The position numbers and the translations under genes were made by a program. Shown here one piece after another: positions 46,429-59,059 of a DNA stretch of 64,000 bases. How positions within the stretch are numbered: the first letter of the stretch is position 1; every line of letters begins with the position of its first letter. The stretch comes from Antedon mediterranea (lineage: Eukaryota > Echinodermata > Crinoidea > Comatulida > Antedonidae), in contig NC_092674.1 of NCBI RefSeq assembly GCF_964355755.1, positions 1,679,001 to 1,743,000 of the forward strand, given 5' to 3'. The notes under the pieces were generated by a model. The model was not told where the DNA came from, did not search any database, and worked only from the letters and a program-made list of their open reading frames with translations.

Positions 46429-49400
46429 CATCATCGTCCCAGTCCGTGACCGACACTAACGAACTCTTGGCCGTACTGCCTTCACCGTGTGTACTAACTT
46501 TATCTCCACCTGAAAAAAAAAAGCATTTCAATTGGTGACGTCTGTAGTAACACAGTTATTTGATGTCAAAGGGACACTTGCGTTTAATAAAACTACATCT
46601 GTGTTGTTTACCTGTGTTCTCAATTAATCATTTGTAATTACTCACTTATATCTTTGTTTATCTGTTTAAAAATTATAATTTTAGACTCACCTTTTGAAGA
46701 TGATCCCCACATGCTTGTACCAAATGTGTTACTGGAAATATCTGTATCTCCCATCTGCTTCTTTCCACCATTGAATTGCCCTGTTCTAGGCCTAGAAAAT
46801 AAGACATGTAAACGAATAAAAAACACAAAATAAATGACACAAAGAAATAAAATAAACAAAGGCAAAAGAAAGAAAAAAACTGGTTTTGAAAAAAAATAGA
46901 GAAAAAATATACAGCAAAAGATAGAATCCAGTGACTCAAAATTTACAAAATTAGATTGAATAAACTTACGCTGCTTGTGGTTTTGATTTTGGAACAACCT
47001 TTTCACTTTCCTCAATGGAAGAAAGCAGAAAGCTATCCTCATCGTCACTATCAAACTTATCAGGTATCGTCTACAAATTATGAACATATTTGAAATGGTA
47101 AAAATAAATGTATTTGTAAGCATTGTAGTTTTCTAGGAATGTAGATCTGTAGGTAGTTCAGGTAAGCCTAGGTTCGCTTAACCGGCATAAATTTTCGTGC
47201 TAGAAAAGCGAGAACCAGCCAAAAAAATTCCAAATTTTACCGCTTTAAATTGCCATTTATTGACGGATGATATTTTTGGTTTTATATATTTTGGCAAATT
47301 TCCAAGGATAACCATAAGCAAATTCATTCACTATCCTTCTTAAAGGTGGCAATCCTATTCACAAGACAAACATACACAAGATGCTGTACATAAACAAAGT
47401 TTTATTACAAGTCTTTGGGAGTGGAGTTGCAAATTGTTATTAGAAAAAATCCTGACAGGACTTGAACCTATGACATTTCACTCCCCCACATCTAGTGCTA
47501 AACAAAGTTCACGTTTCTATTACTTACTGGTATTTGTGGTGATGGTGTTCTACTTGCATCTCCTGTAACTGGTGGTCCGAGTCGGTCTGCACCGGCCGTT
47601 CCACTCATATCAACTCCTCCTACTGGCTTTGTGTTGCCTTTTCGTCCACTCAATTGGAACTCTATACTTCTAGCTAGTTGATTGACATTTTGACCTCTCT
47701 TTAAGATAAATAATATTTTGTTGTATTATGGTGGTATATAGAATTACCAAAGATTACCAAAATAGAACAATCCAACCACACAACATACATTCTTTTAAAC
47801 CGATGCTGTTTTAAACAAGTGAGTTTTAGATGAATGACCACAAAATAAAAAAAAATGATAACTGATTTTATGAATGAATTAAGTAGTTTACTTTCACAAA
47901 GTTTGCTGTATTCTGTCCCCCAGTGTCACTTAAACTATCCAATGTCAAGTCAGGTGACTAATGAATATTCATGCAATTAAAATTATAACCAATTAGATTA
48001 ATGTGAATGGTATGAAATGCAGGTTAAAAAAATAATAAGGTTTTTGTTAAGTAAGTACTGTAAGTACAAGAAGTGCTTAACATTTAATATTATTGCAGTG
48101 AACTACGACCTATGTCATTGGTTGACCTAGAATCAACGAAAACTGTGTCATGGAATCGAGCGCGTGAGTGAGAAAGCATGTCACAATGTCCTTGCATACA
48201 TAATCGCACATGATGTAAATAGTTCTTAGATATTAAAAATCAAAAGATACTTTAATATTTACCTGAATAAATTGTGGTGAGGGACTCTGTCTGACAGCTG
48301 ACTTAGGCCTAGATTTACCCCCAACGGTCTCTGTCTTACTTGGACTTATTTCATTCAGTTCACTGACCTCGTCTGAATCCCAATCATCACCATCCATCGA
48401 TGTTATCTTGTCCTCGTCCTCACTGGGGGAAAACAATTCAGAAATGCTTTGTTTGTTTATTTGTTTTATTGTTTCTCAGCACGCACACATAACATTTACA
48501 GAATTAAAAAAAACAAAATTACACTAGTAAAAAAAAGGTGTGCAAAAGGAGGCCAAAATAAGCTTGGAGACAAACTTTAAGTCATGGCCACCAGATTAAA
48601 ATAAAAAAAATAAATAAATAAAATATTGAAGGTATAGTAGTTCAGTTTACAAGAACAACATTTAATTTTACTATGAAAATCAGAATCGCTAACACTCAAA
48701 TTATAACAATTAAACAACTAAAAAATAAAAGATAACAAACAAAATACCTTGAAAAACTTTCTTCTAACACTCTTCTGTCCTGTGGAACGCTGTTGCTACC
48801 GCCTACATCTGATGTACGGGGAGCAACGGGTGGAGGCTGCATACTCCTAGAAACAACAGGGGGTGCTGTGTGTTTTGTCTTTGGCACCCCATACATGCCA
48901 TGGCTGTCTAAAGGCTTTGTTCTTGGTAGTGAAGCTGTGTTGGATAGTCTTGGATTATATTTGGCAATTGGAGATGGCGATCTTGGGGGCAGACTAACAG
49001 CTGTACAGTAAAAACAATTTGTTTATTCAATAAACATTCTCCACACATATTATATTAAAAATAATTATTATATTAACACGTTCATTAGAAATTTAAAAAA
49101 GCATGCATGGAAGGAAACCTATATAATATTTTCCAAACACAAAAAAAAAATTTTTTTTTATACACAAAACGATCGTTTAATAGTGCATACTATTTCACGC
49201 CATGTGACCCCCAATCGTCCAATCAAATGACAGGAATTTATTTAGGTGTTACATAATAATTAATAAAACATAGTATATGTGGAAAGAAACAATGTCAACA
49301 TTTAACGTTTTAAAAAGTAAAAAAGACGTACTTGATTTAGGTCTGCTCATTGAAGATTTCTTTCCTTTTCTTTGATTTTTCGTCATTTCATCTAATTCTC

Positions 49401-52400
49401 GTCGACACTTTTCACGGATGTCGTAGAACTTTGGATATTTTTTTGCAAGTTGCTGTCTTTCTCGTTTTAAGTTTTGTAGTTTATTTTCTAATGAATGTGA
49501 GGAAATTCCCTCAACATTCTGAAGTAATGGAATAAATAAAATGAGAAATCAATGTAAACTATTGCAATGAAGTCCTCTTCAGTGTTCGTTTGTGCAAAAG
49601 CACAATTTAATATACGGTCATGATATATATAAAATAATATTTAGGGTTGAAAATAAAACCGTTGACGGAAGAAGCTACCCTATATAAAGAATAAATAATA
49701 AAGAATACCTTGCCTACTCCTTTTTTCTGTAGATTTTTGGTAAGTTCGTTGTCGAGCGTTAACTTCATCCCATCAAGTATCCTCGTTCTGTTTGGATGTG
49801 AATCTATCAACAAATCAAAATTAATAATCAATTCCAAAATTAATTAGCTACTACATATTTTTAGTGAAAAAAAACCGTTAATTACAAATATAAAATAAAT
49901 TTTAATCAACAGAGCAAGCATATTAAAATAGTGTAAAATGAACAGAGACTTGAAGCAAATGTAGCAAGGATAACAACAAGTACAAATGCATAATTATAAG
50001 AGACAATTATTGAGAAACAAAATTAAAAAGTTATCTCAGATACAAAATGTATATTAATATTATGATATCAATATTATTATTAGATCAATTTTGTTATGAT
50101 ATCAATATTGTTTTTAATATGTTTATTATGATATCAACATTTTTTTTCTGATATCAATGTTTTTTAACATATCAATATTGTTGTTATGATATCAACATTT
50201 TTTTTAATACGTTTATTAAGATATAAGTTTTCCTCTCATATCAATTTGTTGTTTATGATATTGTTATTATTATTATTATTTGTTGTTTATGATATTGTTA
50301 TTATTATATAAATGTTGTTAGTATAATCATTCTCATTCACCAACGAAAACATAATCTACCTAAAGTCATTCTTTGTTTTTTCTGTTGCAAAGAAACTGCT
50401 GTGCTCTCATCTTCTGAAGAAAAGCAGACAAAATACAGAAAACACAAACATTTAATACAAAATTATATACAAAAAATTAAAGAATGCAACAATAACAAGT
50501 AGGCTGGCATTTATCAATCTTTTGCTTAAGTCAAGATACTGTAAGTAAGTGCTTAAGTTAAAACTGGGGCTTTATTTATCAAACCAGGTTGTTTCATCAT
50601 ATGAAATGGACTTTGTCATTAAAGACTTAAAAAATAAACTTAAATTTACTTGAAATTAACTTAAGCAAAATCATTGACTTAAAACAAAGTTAAGATGATA
50701 GTTTTGCTAAGCATGAAAGAGAATTACAGTTCAATTGTAATTTAAATGTATTCTTAAAAGTCAATGAAAAAAAAGAAAATATATAAATTAGAGTCAGATA
50801 AATCTCCAGTTTCATAATACTTCACATAAACAAAAGAATGCTAACAGTGGTGTGTTACATACATTTAAAGTGGAAGAGGGATGGGGTGGGGGAGGAGTAG
50901 TAATATGTTAACAATGGACAGTGTAAATCCAAATAAATAAATAACATTGTTAAAACAATTTTACACTGTCAAGTTTTTCTGCACATGAATTGTAACAATA
51001 GTTTTTTAGCTCTAGCTCTCTACTAAAATAAAAAGATTTACAACCCAACACCATAAACAAAATAAATAAGAGGAAAGAAAGCAAAGCAAGAGTCTAGCTC
51101 TCCACTGAAATAAAAGAATTCACAATCCAACACCATAAACAAAATAATATATAAGAGGAAGGAAAGCAGAGACGCAAAAGTCTAGCTCTCCACTGAAATA
51201 AAAAGATTTACAACCCAACACCATAAACAAAATAATATATAAGAGGAAAGATAGCAAAGCAAGAGTCTAGCTCTCCACTGAAATAAAAAGATTTACAACC
51301 CAACACCATAAACAAAATAATATATAAGAGGAAAGAAAGCAGAGAAGCAAGAGTCTAGCTCTCCACTGAAATAAAAAGATTTACAACCCAACATCATAAA
51401 CAAAATAATATATAAGAGGAAAGAAAGCAGAGAAGCAAGAGTCTAGCTCTCCACTAAAATAAAAAGATTTACAACCCAACATCATAAACAAAATAATATA
51501 TAAGAGGAAAGATAGCAAAGCAAGAGTGTCTAGCTCTCCACTGAAATAAAAGAATTCACAATCCAACATCATAAACAAAATAATATATAAAAGGAAAGAA
51601 AGCAGAGAAGCAAGAGTCTAGCTCTCCACTGAAATAAAAAGATTTACAACCCAACACCATAAACAAAATAATATATAAGAGGAAAAAAGCAGAGAAGCAA
51701 GAGTCTAGCTCTCCACTGAAATAAAAAGATTTACAACCCAACACCATAAACAAAATAATATATAAGAGGAAAGAAAGCAGAGAAGCAAGAGTCTAGCTCT
51801 CCACTGAAATAAAAAGATTTACAACCCAACACCATAAACAAAATAATATATAAGAGGAAAAAAGCAGAGAAGCAAGGCAGGCAGAAGAAGACTTTACATA
51901 AGCAGCCTCACCATCTTCATCATCTTGGGTTGCAAGCATCGAATCTTCTAATGTGGTACCAAGCAATTCAGGGGAATCAAGCGCATCTTCCGCTGCTTTT
52001 AGTTTTAGGGTTTAAACATGTTTTCTGGTATTAATATATTTTAAAAAGCATTTTTTAAGTGTACGGTTGTACAGCATTATAAAGCTAGTTTGGAGAAGTC
52101 ATCAAAAACATCACTAAAGTTATGTTATTTTAGTTCAATAAAAAAATTAAAATTCAACATGTAATAATATATTTGGAATCAGATTAGCTTATTTATAATA
52201 TAATTTTATTCGTTTTTTTCAAAATATTTTCAAAATCAAACCTGCATTTAAGTAGCAAACAACATTTTTACAATCAAGATTTTTAACAAATAAATAAAAT
52301 TAATTATTTTTACCTGAATCATCATCATCCTCTGTCTCATCTTCTGTTTCACTTGGCGCTTGAGTGTTGATGACTGGAGGTGGTGATAGAGTATGCCTTT

Positions 52401-55400
52401 CGATGTCCTTCGGTTGTGACATCTAGGTAATTATTTTCAATTATGGTTAGTACACAACTTAACGTATTTATGTATACAACATATTATGCTGTATATAACT
52501 TTCTTAATACTATGATGAAATGAAAAAATGACAAACATGTGAAGAATTTTATAAAAATGACATAAATCAGGAAATGTACAAACTAATTTTGCGTTAAAGA
52601 TTGAATGAGATTGATAACATCACGTACATCGAATTTGGTTACCTAATACTGTACCACAAATGAAAATAAAGACAACAATGAATCAATTGAATATCAAAAA
52701 AAATAAAATTGAAAAAATAATAATTTACAGTTAAAAAATAACTGGGTTTACCTTTGACCTTTTCCCCCGACTTGCCTCCACTTCCACTTTTAAAGTTTGA
52801 ACTTGATCAACTGCTTGTTTCTAAAAATATGAAAACAACATTTTAAGAATAAAATATTAAAAAAAAAGTTGATTAATATTAACTGATTTTTGGAAAATGT
52901 TTCGGACCATTTTTTTCTGCAGTTGCGTGATTTCAGCTTCTTTAACCTTCAGTTCTTTCTCTTGTTGTTTGGATTTCTGAAAAAAAAAAAAACAACAATT
53001 TAATGGAAATCCTGAAACATTATATTCACTTAAGCGAAATACTTAATATTTAATTTATTAAAAAATGCTTCCAGAAATGGAGATACATCCAACTTACAAA
53101 GCAAAAAATTAATATATACAAAACAAAACGAAAAAAATTTAAATCTGAGAACACCCTCAATAAGAGTATCAGATAATTATAAGTGTAGGATAACTTAACA
53201 GTTGTAACAATTTCACAATCATTACAATTACAATTACAATTACAATTCAGTTGTTTGTTTGTATTTCAAGGAAAATATCAATATGTAATTGGTGAACACT
53301 GGGATATTAAAATTTCAATTAGACTTCAGAAAATACCTTTTTCATGGAGAGCATCTGTTGTTCATAACGATTTTTTATCTCGTCTTTACTGCCCTCTCTT
53401 TCTAAATCCATCATTGTCTGAGCGTCTTCCAACGCCCTCTCTAAGTCATTTATTTTGTTTCGATATAATTCTTTCACTTCTTTATTTTTTTCTTTCCAAT
53501 TCTTTTCCTGTTTTTTCATTTCTTTATGCATGCTACTTTTCATCAAATTCACCTATCATAAACATAACCATTTACATTATTAACAAAGCATGTGTTAAGC
53601 TCTCTCTACACTATCAAACTTTATGTGACAAGAAAATGTGATGTGTTCATATATAGACATGGTGATGATGTCATATCACTACCATATTTGGGCAAATCAC
53701 ACTTATCAAACTAGTTTGATAGTGTAGACAAAGCTTACTATGGAGCCTATAGAATTGCAACTTGAAGGTCTTTATTCAAAATAGTTATTTTAGAGTCATA
53801 ATTATTCTATCAAAAAATAAGTACTATTAACTGTCTTACTTCTTCTAGTTGCTTCTTCAATTGATCAAACTCTTCCTGTTGTTCATCTAATTTTGTTTTA
53901 TATTCAGCAATGTCATCGTCATCTTGTAATGTTCCTAGCATTGATGCTTTACCTACAGTGAAAATAAATGAAAATATAAAATTGAAAAAAAGTGGTCTCT
54001 CCGGATAATGTGAAATGCCTCCAAAACATTGCAAGACCATCGGTACAATATTCTGCTATGGCAAGCCAAGTATGCCAAAATTCATCAATTCATACCAGTG
54101 AAATGCCTCAAAAACATTGCAATAGGTAAAATATTTTGCTATGGCAATCCAAGTGTGCCAAAATTCCTTAAGTAATACCATTCAACATCAATTCATTCAT
54201 ATCAATTAAAACCATTCAGTACGATATTCTTCCTCTGATATATTTTTTTTTAGAAAACAACCTATACTTATTAATAGCATTGATTGTTTCATACAGCTTG
54301 TTGTCAACTCCTACTCAAGTGTACAGTCTGGTTCACTGTTGACGTCTTCATATTGTTGTCAACTCCTAAAGTGTACAGTCTGGTTCACTGTTGACGTGTT
54401 CATATTGTTGTCAACTCCTAAAGTGTACAGTCTGGTTCACTGTTGACGTGTTCATATTGTTGTCAACTCCTAAAGTGTACAGTCTGGTTCACTGTTGATG
54501 TGTTCATATTGTTGTCAACTCCTAAAGTGTACAGTCTGGTTCACTGTTGACGTGTTCATATTGTTGTCAACTCCTAAAGTGTACAGTCTGGTTCACTGTT
54601 GATGTGTTCATACAGCTTGTTGTCAACTCCTACTCAAGTGTACAGTCTGGTTCACTGTTGACGTGTTCATATTGTTGTCAACTCCTAAAGTGTACAGTCT
54701 GGTTCACTGTTGACGTGTTCATATTGTTGTCAACTCCTACTCAAGTGTACAGTCTGGTTCACTGTTGATGTGTTCATATTGTTGTCAACTCCTAAAGTGT
54801 ACAGTCTGGTTCACTGTTGACGTGTTCATATTGTTGTCAACTCCTAAAGTGTACAGTCTGGTTCACTGTTGACGTGTTCATATTGTTGTCAACTCCTCAA
54901 GTGTACAGTCTGGTTCACTGTTGACGTGTTCATATTGTTGTCAACTCCTAAAGTGTACAGTCTGGTTCACTGTTGACGTGTTCATATTGTTGTCAACTCC
55001 TAAAGTGTACAGTCTGGTTCACTGTTGACGTGTTCATATTGTTGTCAACTCCTAAAGTGTACAGTCTGGTTCACTGTTGATGTGTTCATATTGTTGTCAA
55101 CTCCTAAAGTGTACAGTCTGGTTCACTGTTGACGTGTTCATATTGTTGTCAACTCCTAAAGTGTACAGTCTGGTTCACTGTTGATGTGTTCATACAGCTT
55201 GTTGTCAACTCCTACTCAAGTGTACAGTCTGGTTCACTGTTGACGTGTTCATATTGTTGTCAACTCCTAAAGTGTACAGTCTGGTTCACTGTTGACGTGT
55301 TCATATTGTTGTCAACTCCTACTCAAGTGTACAGTCTGGTTCACTGTTGATGTGTTCATATTGTTGTCAACTCCTAAAGTGTACAGTCTGGTTCACTGTT

Positions 55401-58400
55401 GATGTGTTCATATTGTTGTCAACTCCTAAAGTGTACAGTCTGGTTCACTGTTGACGTGTTCATATTGTTGTCAACTCCTAAAGTGTACAGTCTGGTTCAC
55501 TGTTGATGTGTTCATACAGCTTGTTGTCAACTCCTACTCAAGTGTACAGTCTGGTTCACTGTTGACGTGTTCATATTGTTGTCAACTCCTAAAGTGTACA
55601 GTCTGGTTCACTGTTGATGTGTTCATACAGCTTGTTGTCAACTCCTCAAGTGTACAGTCTGGTTCACTGTTGATGTGTTCATATTGTTGTCAACTCCTAA
55701 AGTGTACAGTCTGGTTCACTGTTGATGTGTTCATATTGTTGTCAACTCCTAAAGTGTACAGTCTGGTTCACTGTTGACGTGTTCATATTGTTGTCAACTC
55801 CTCAAGTGTACAGTCTGGTTCACTGTTGACGTGTTCATATTGTTGTCAACTCCTAAAGTGTACAGTCTGGTTCACTGTTGATGTGTTCATATTGTTGTCA
55901 ACTCCTAAAGTGTACAGTCTGGTTCACTGTTGACGTGTTCATATTGTTGTCAACTCCTAAAGTGTACAGTCTGGTTCACTGTTGATGTGTTCATATTGTT
56001 GTCAACTCCTAAAGTGTACAGTCTGGTTCACTGTTGACGTGTTTATATTGTTGTCGTACAAATCTATTATTACTTACCATGTCTTTGCTGCAGCTCCACT
56101 AAAGCATGCTGGGATTCAGAGTATTTTGCGTTTATTTCTTTCAACTCAGTCATAAACATGTCACGTAAGCTGTTTATTTCATGCTGAAATAAAAAAAAAA
56201 CAAACAAAAAAAATGGTCATGAAAAATGTCTGCCCCTATGCTGGTGAACACTGCTTTCTGTGGCATGGATATTGACTTATAGAAGTCATAGACTTCATTT
56301 ACACTTATGATTGGGTACTACGCCGGCCCAGGTCCAAATTAATTGTTTGGGCCTGATCCAGCGTGTTTACACTTGCTTTCCAAACTATGGCCCTAAAGAT
56401 TAATCTACTGCATTTTCTCAAGTCATTGGTCACGGTTCACTGCATAAGCCTGGTCTAAACGTAAAAGTCGCTCCTGGACCTACTCGAGAGGTGGTCCAGA
56501 TCGGCATTCGGCCCTGGGCTGGTAAAAATCGTAAGTGTAAATGGGTCTAATATACCATTAAGGCCATTCTTTTTCATGTCAGAACATAATAAGTATTACA
56601 GAAAAAAAGTGGATGATGTGCTTGAGTATCTATACAATCATAATTCACAATCAATTCTATTGAGGTTCTTTTACCTTTTGGGCTTCCATTTGCTCCTGTC
56701 TAATGGCATCTAATTGCCGTATCTGTGCCTCCTCTTGTTTAGAATTCTCAAAGGCCACCTAGCAGAAAAATGTTACAACAATGTTAACAATACTCATGTT
56801 ATGTATAGAAAACTGTAGGAAATGAATTTGCAAAAGGCTTGGGAATACGGTCTAGGAGATTTAGGGAAGCAATGGTATTTTATATATACTGTATTACCTT
56901 TTCAGCAACTTTTTCTTGGTAATTTTTCTTCTCTTCTTCCAACTGATGTTGTGTCATCTTCAATTTGTCTTTTAATTCATTTAATTCAATTTCTTGTTTT
57001 TCGCTAATTTGTTTAAATTTTGATTGTATTGATGATCCAGATTCAGGATGTTTGCGTTCGACGTGAGACTGAAGATAACCGACATGAACAAATGCTTTTG
57101 GACAGTAGAGGCACTATATAGAAAGAAAATCAGTAAATAAATACAGGGATTTAAAATAAAAAATTATATTTATGTTTTTAAAAATCACACACACAAAAAG
57201 AAAACTAAAGCTGTGTCTACACTATTAAACTTTATGCGACAAAAAAATGTGATGTGCCCAAATATGGACATGCTGATGTCATATCACTACTGTACCATAT
57301 TTGGACATACCACTACCATGTTAGGTACATCACACATAACACTAGTTTGATAGTGTAGAAAGAGCTTAAGTAAACATTTATTACATTCAAAAAAGGTTAC
57401 TTAATCTTACACTGATTTTAATTTTGAATTTTCAAAAAATCTCAAATGCAACTTTAAACTGTAGAGGGCAGTCTAACTAATTGTCTTTGCTCTGAAAACT
57501 TACTTTATGATAGTTGTTTTCATTGGACTGTATAAAGCTTTGTTGGCTTGCTAACATTTTTTTGCGTCGTTTATTTTCTTGCTTAACTTGTTTAAGTTCT
57601 TCTGTTTGTTTGCTTATTTTCATTGTGACGTTGCTGTGAGCTTCAACCATTTTTGCGAGTTTCTGTTCTAAAGTACTGACAACACTTCCAAGATGCTCCT
57701 GAGAAATCTAAAATTAAGCAATTGAAAAAAGGAGGCAATACCCAGAGTCAATCCTTTCTTTCTAAAGCTCTGTCTCTACATTATCAAACTTTATGTGACA
57801 AAAAATGTGATCACATCACACTTTTTTGTCAAACTAGATTGATAGTGTAGACAGAGCTTAACAGCATTTTTCCATACATACTCAATAATAAATCTTTTTA
57901 GCTGAGACATTATGTCCAAGAATAATATTATTAAACAGGAAAGGATTACAACTCATGTACAAGTGCACGATAATGTGATTTTTTTCTGCAAGTAAGTTGA
58001 TCACTCACATAGGCAGATTCTAGTCTATGACGAGGAGCTTACACATTACCTAATCTGCACCTCAGATTCTAACAAAAAATACACTATATTAAAAATGTAC
58101 ATACCATTAAATATTCAATGATCATCTGAGCTAATTTGAATAATTTCACAAAGGTCGAGTCAACTGAACGGAGGTCAAGCTCCTGGTCAATGTTACAATA
58201 TGTCACATGCTGTATATTCTGCTGCAGAACGCTCCAATCAGCATCAGCTTTAATTCGATCAACATCCACAGCAGCTGTGTATTAAAAAAGTTAAAGTTTA
58301 TATATTATAATACTTTGTTACGTTGTTGTACGGCCTTGTGGAAAAAAAACCTTTCTGGTGAACGAGTTTTTTTATTGCTAGATTTTATTATTATTATTAT

Positions 58401-59059
58401 CATTATGATTCAGTGTTTTTGAAGCTGGATGAGATGTTTCAGTTAATTTTATGCCGTTTTACATTATTCTCAGAATTCCCTTGATTAAATTTTAATTGCA
58501 GAAAATAGATTAGTTACTACACTATTTTATATAACAGTCAGTTCTTTACATTCATGCTGTCCAGCCCATAGCCCAGTTTTTGGTGTGTTTTTTAAAATAG
58601 GTATTTTACTTTTTCACGCAAAAATCCTCTTTATGAGCTAGACTGGTTAAGTTAGGCCTATTTACCACACCTTCTTTTGGTGGTTGAGGGTCTCCTCCCC
58701 CTGGTTATGGCCTTGCTATTGTTCCCTTCACAAACCATCCAAAGCCCTGGAACATTCATTATACAGTTAAAAACAATTGCAAAACAAGTTTTAAAATATT
58801 ATTACTCTACAGTAAACTTTTCAAAAACCTTTGATACTTTTTTAAATATAAGCACAAAGGTTTTCAGATAGTTGACTCATACTCTATGGTTCTGGCTGTT
58901 GTTATTATTACCTATTTTACGCCAATCTAAACGCTCAGTCCTACGTGAAAACCGGAAGCTTCTTCGATTACCAGGCCCTTGAATTGAAGACTGCTGCTGC
59001 TGACTATTGGTGGTGGTGTGTGGAAAACCATTGCTTGAAGTATAGTATTCACTTTGCAT
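46397..59059 (-). CDS. DZIP1: DZIP1/Iguana homologue, about 22 coding exons
   Basis: DZIP1 acts at the basal body and transition zone in ciliogenesis and Hedgehog signalling. Exons (approximate): 59059-58912, 58274-58105, 57709-57512, 57114-56899, 56759-56675, 56184-56080, 53953-53840, 53552-53337, 52978-52893, 52820-52753, 52423-52317, 51990-51912, 50413-50358, 49803-49711, 49519-49334, 49001-48751, 48423-48265, 47959-47893, 47700-47530, 47070-46970, 46793-46692, 46509-46397. The protein is roughly 970 residues; vertebrate DZIP1 has about 870. Order: conserved N-terminal domain, one C2H2 finger, long coiled coil, Ser/Pro-rich acidic tail. The first true ATG is at 59059 (MQSEYYTSS), in an exon with an acceptor near 59103. 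Family assignment rests on the N-terminal domain and the finger; DZIP1L is the other vertebrate paralogue. Confidence 0.9.
49160..49255. mobile_element. MITE fragment related to 16326-16468
   Basis: Inverse-orientation relative of the element in the CARF-like intron: CGATCGTTTAATAGTGCATA, CACGCCATGTGACCC and AATTTATTTAGGTGTTA. Lies in a DZIP1 intron. Confidence 0.65.
50040..50320. repeat. AT-rich ATGATATCAATATTG microsatellite-like repeat
   Basis: Irregular repeats of ATGATATCAATATTG/TTGTT and GATATTGTTATTATTATTAT in a DZIP1 intron. Confidence 0.7.
50505..50720. repeat. dispersed GGCATTTATCAAT repeat
   Basis: Second copy of the repeat at 22029-22150, here with extended ACTTAAG-rich flanks. 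Confidence 0.45.
51009..51875. repeat. 85-88-bp tandem array, about 10 units
   Basis: Units contain TCTAGCTCTCCACTGAAATA, AGATTTACAACCCAACA and AATAATATATAAGAGGAAAG. Variation includes AAAAAGATTTACAACC/AAAGAATTCACAATCC and GATAGCAAAGCAAG/GAAAGCAGAGAAGCAAG. In a DZIP1 intron, ending about 40 bp before an exon. Confidence 0.96.
53594..53737. mobile_element. MITE, AAGCTCTGTCTACAC family, copy 8
   Basis: TTAAGCTCTCTCTACACTAT at left, TAGTGTAGACAAAGCTTA at right; in a DZIP1 intron. Confidence 0.8.
54295..56055. repeat. 52-bp tandem array with higher-order structure, about 33 units
   Basis: The unit contains GTGTACAGTCTGGTTCACTG and TTGTTGTCAACTCCTAAA. Length variants are ACTCCTACTCAAG, ACTCCTCAAG and CATACAGCTTGTTGTC. 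Blocks 54547-54768 and 55129-55350 encode the same 73-codon artefactual peptide, and 55451 onward repeats much of it. In the DZIP1 intron between coiled-coil exons. Confidence 0.97.
56287..56556. mobile_element. MITE with AGACTTCATTTACACTTA termini
   Basis: AGACTTCATTTACACTTATG at left and its near-complement TAAGTGTAAATGGGTCT at right. GC-richer interior (CGCCGGCCCAGGTCC / GGCCCTGGGCTGG also near-inverted). Non-coding, in a DZIP1 intron. Confidence 0.7.
56899..57114 (-). other. DZIP1 single C2H2 zinc finger and start of coiled coil
   Basis: CLYCPKAFVHVGYLQSH then VERKHPES gives CX2CX12HX4H, identical in spacing to the Iguana finger. KQEIELNELKDKLKMTQHQL follows as the start of the coiled coil. 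Confidence 0.92.
57205..57369. mobile_element. MITE, AAGCTCTGTCTACAC family, copy 9
   Basis: TAAAGCTGTGTCTACACTAT at left, TAGTGTAGAAAGAGCTTAA at right; in a DZIP1 intron. Confidence 0.8.
57762..57862. mobile_element. MITE, AAGCTCTGTCTACAC family, copy 10 (internally deleted)
   Basis: CTAAAGCTCTGTCTCTACAT at left and GATAGTGTAGACAGAGCTTA at right, with only about 60 bp between. Confidence 0.8.
58105..59059 (-). other. DZIP1 N-terminal conserved domain (exons 1-2)
   Basis: RRTERLDWRKI joins AVDVDRIKADADWSVLQQNI, then TYCNIDQELD and FVKLFKLAQMIIEYLM. This is the hallmark of the Dzip-like N-terminal domain that precedes the zinc finger in DZIP1 and DZIP1L. The exon junction (phase 1, I|G to A) restores the expected reading. 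Confidence 0.9.

Larger units (their letters stand above)
52753..56759 (-). other. DZIP1 coiled-coil exons
   Basis: Exons encode heptad-rich, highly charged helices (SKQEEAQIRQLDAIRQEQME, KLDEQQEEFDQLKKQLEE, KINDLERALEDAQTMMDLE, KELKVKEAEITQLQKKM). They lie between introns carrying a MITE and the 52-bp array. Confidence 0.85.

Noticed and set aside
54547-55777. Cys-rich ORFs (TCSYCCQLLKCTVWF repeats)
   Set aside because: Translation of the 52-bp array in an intron of DZIP1; no start context, no exon signals.
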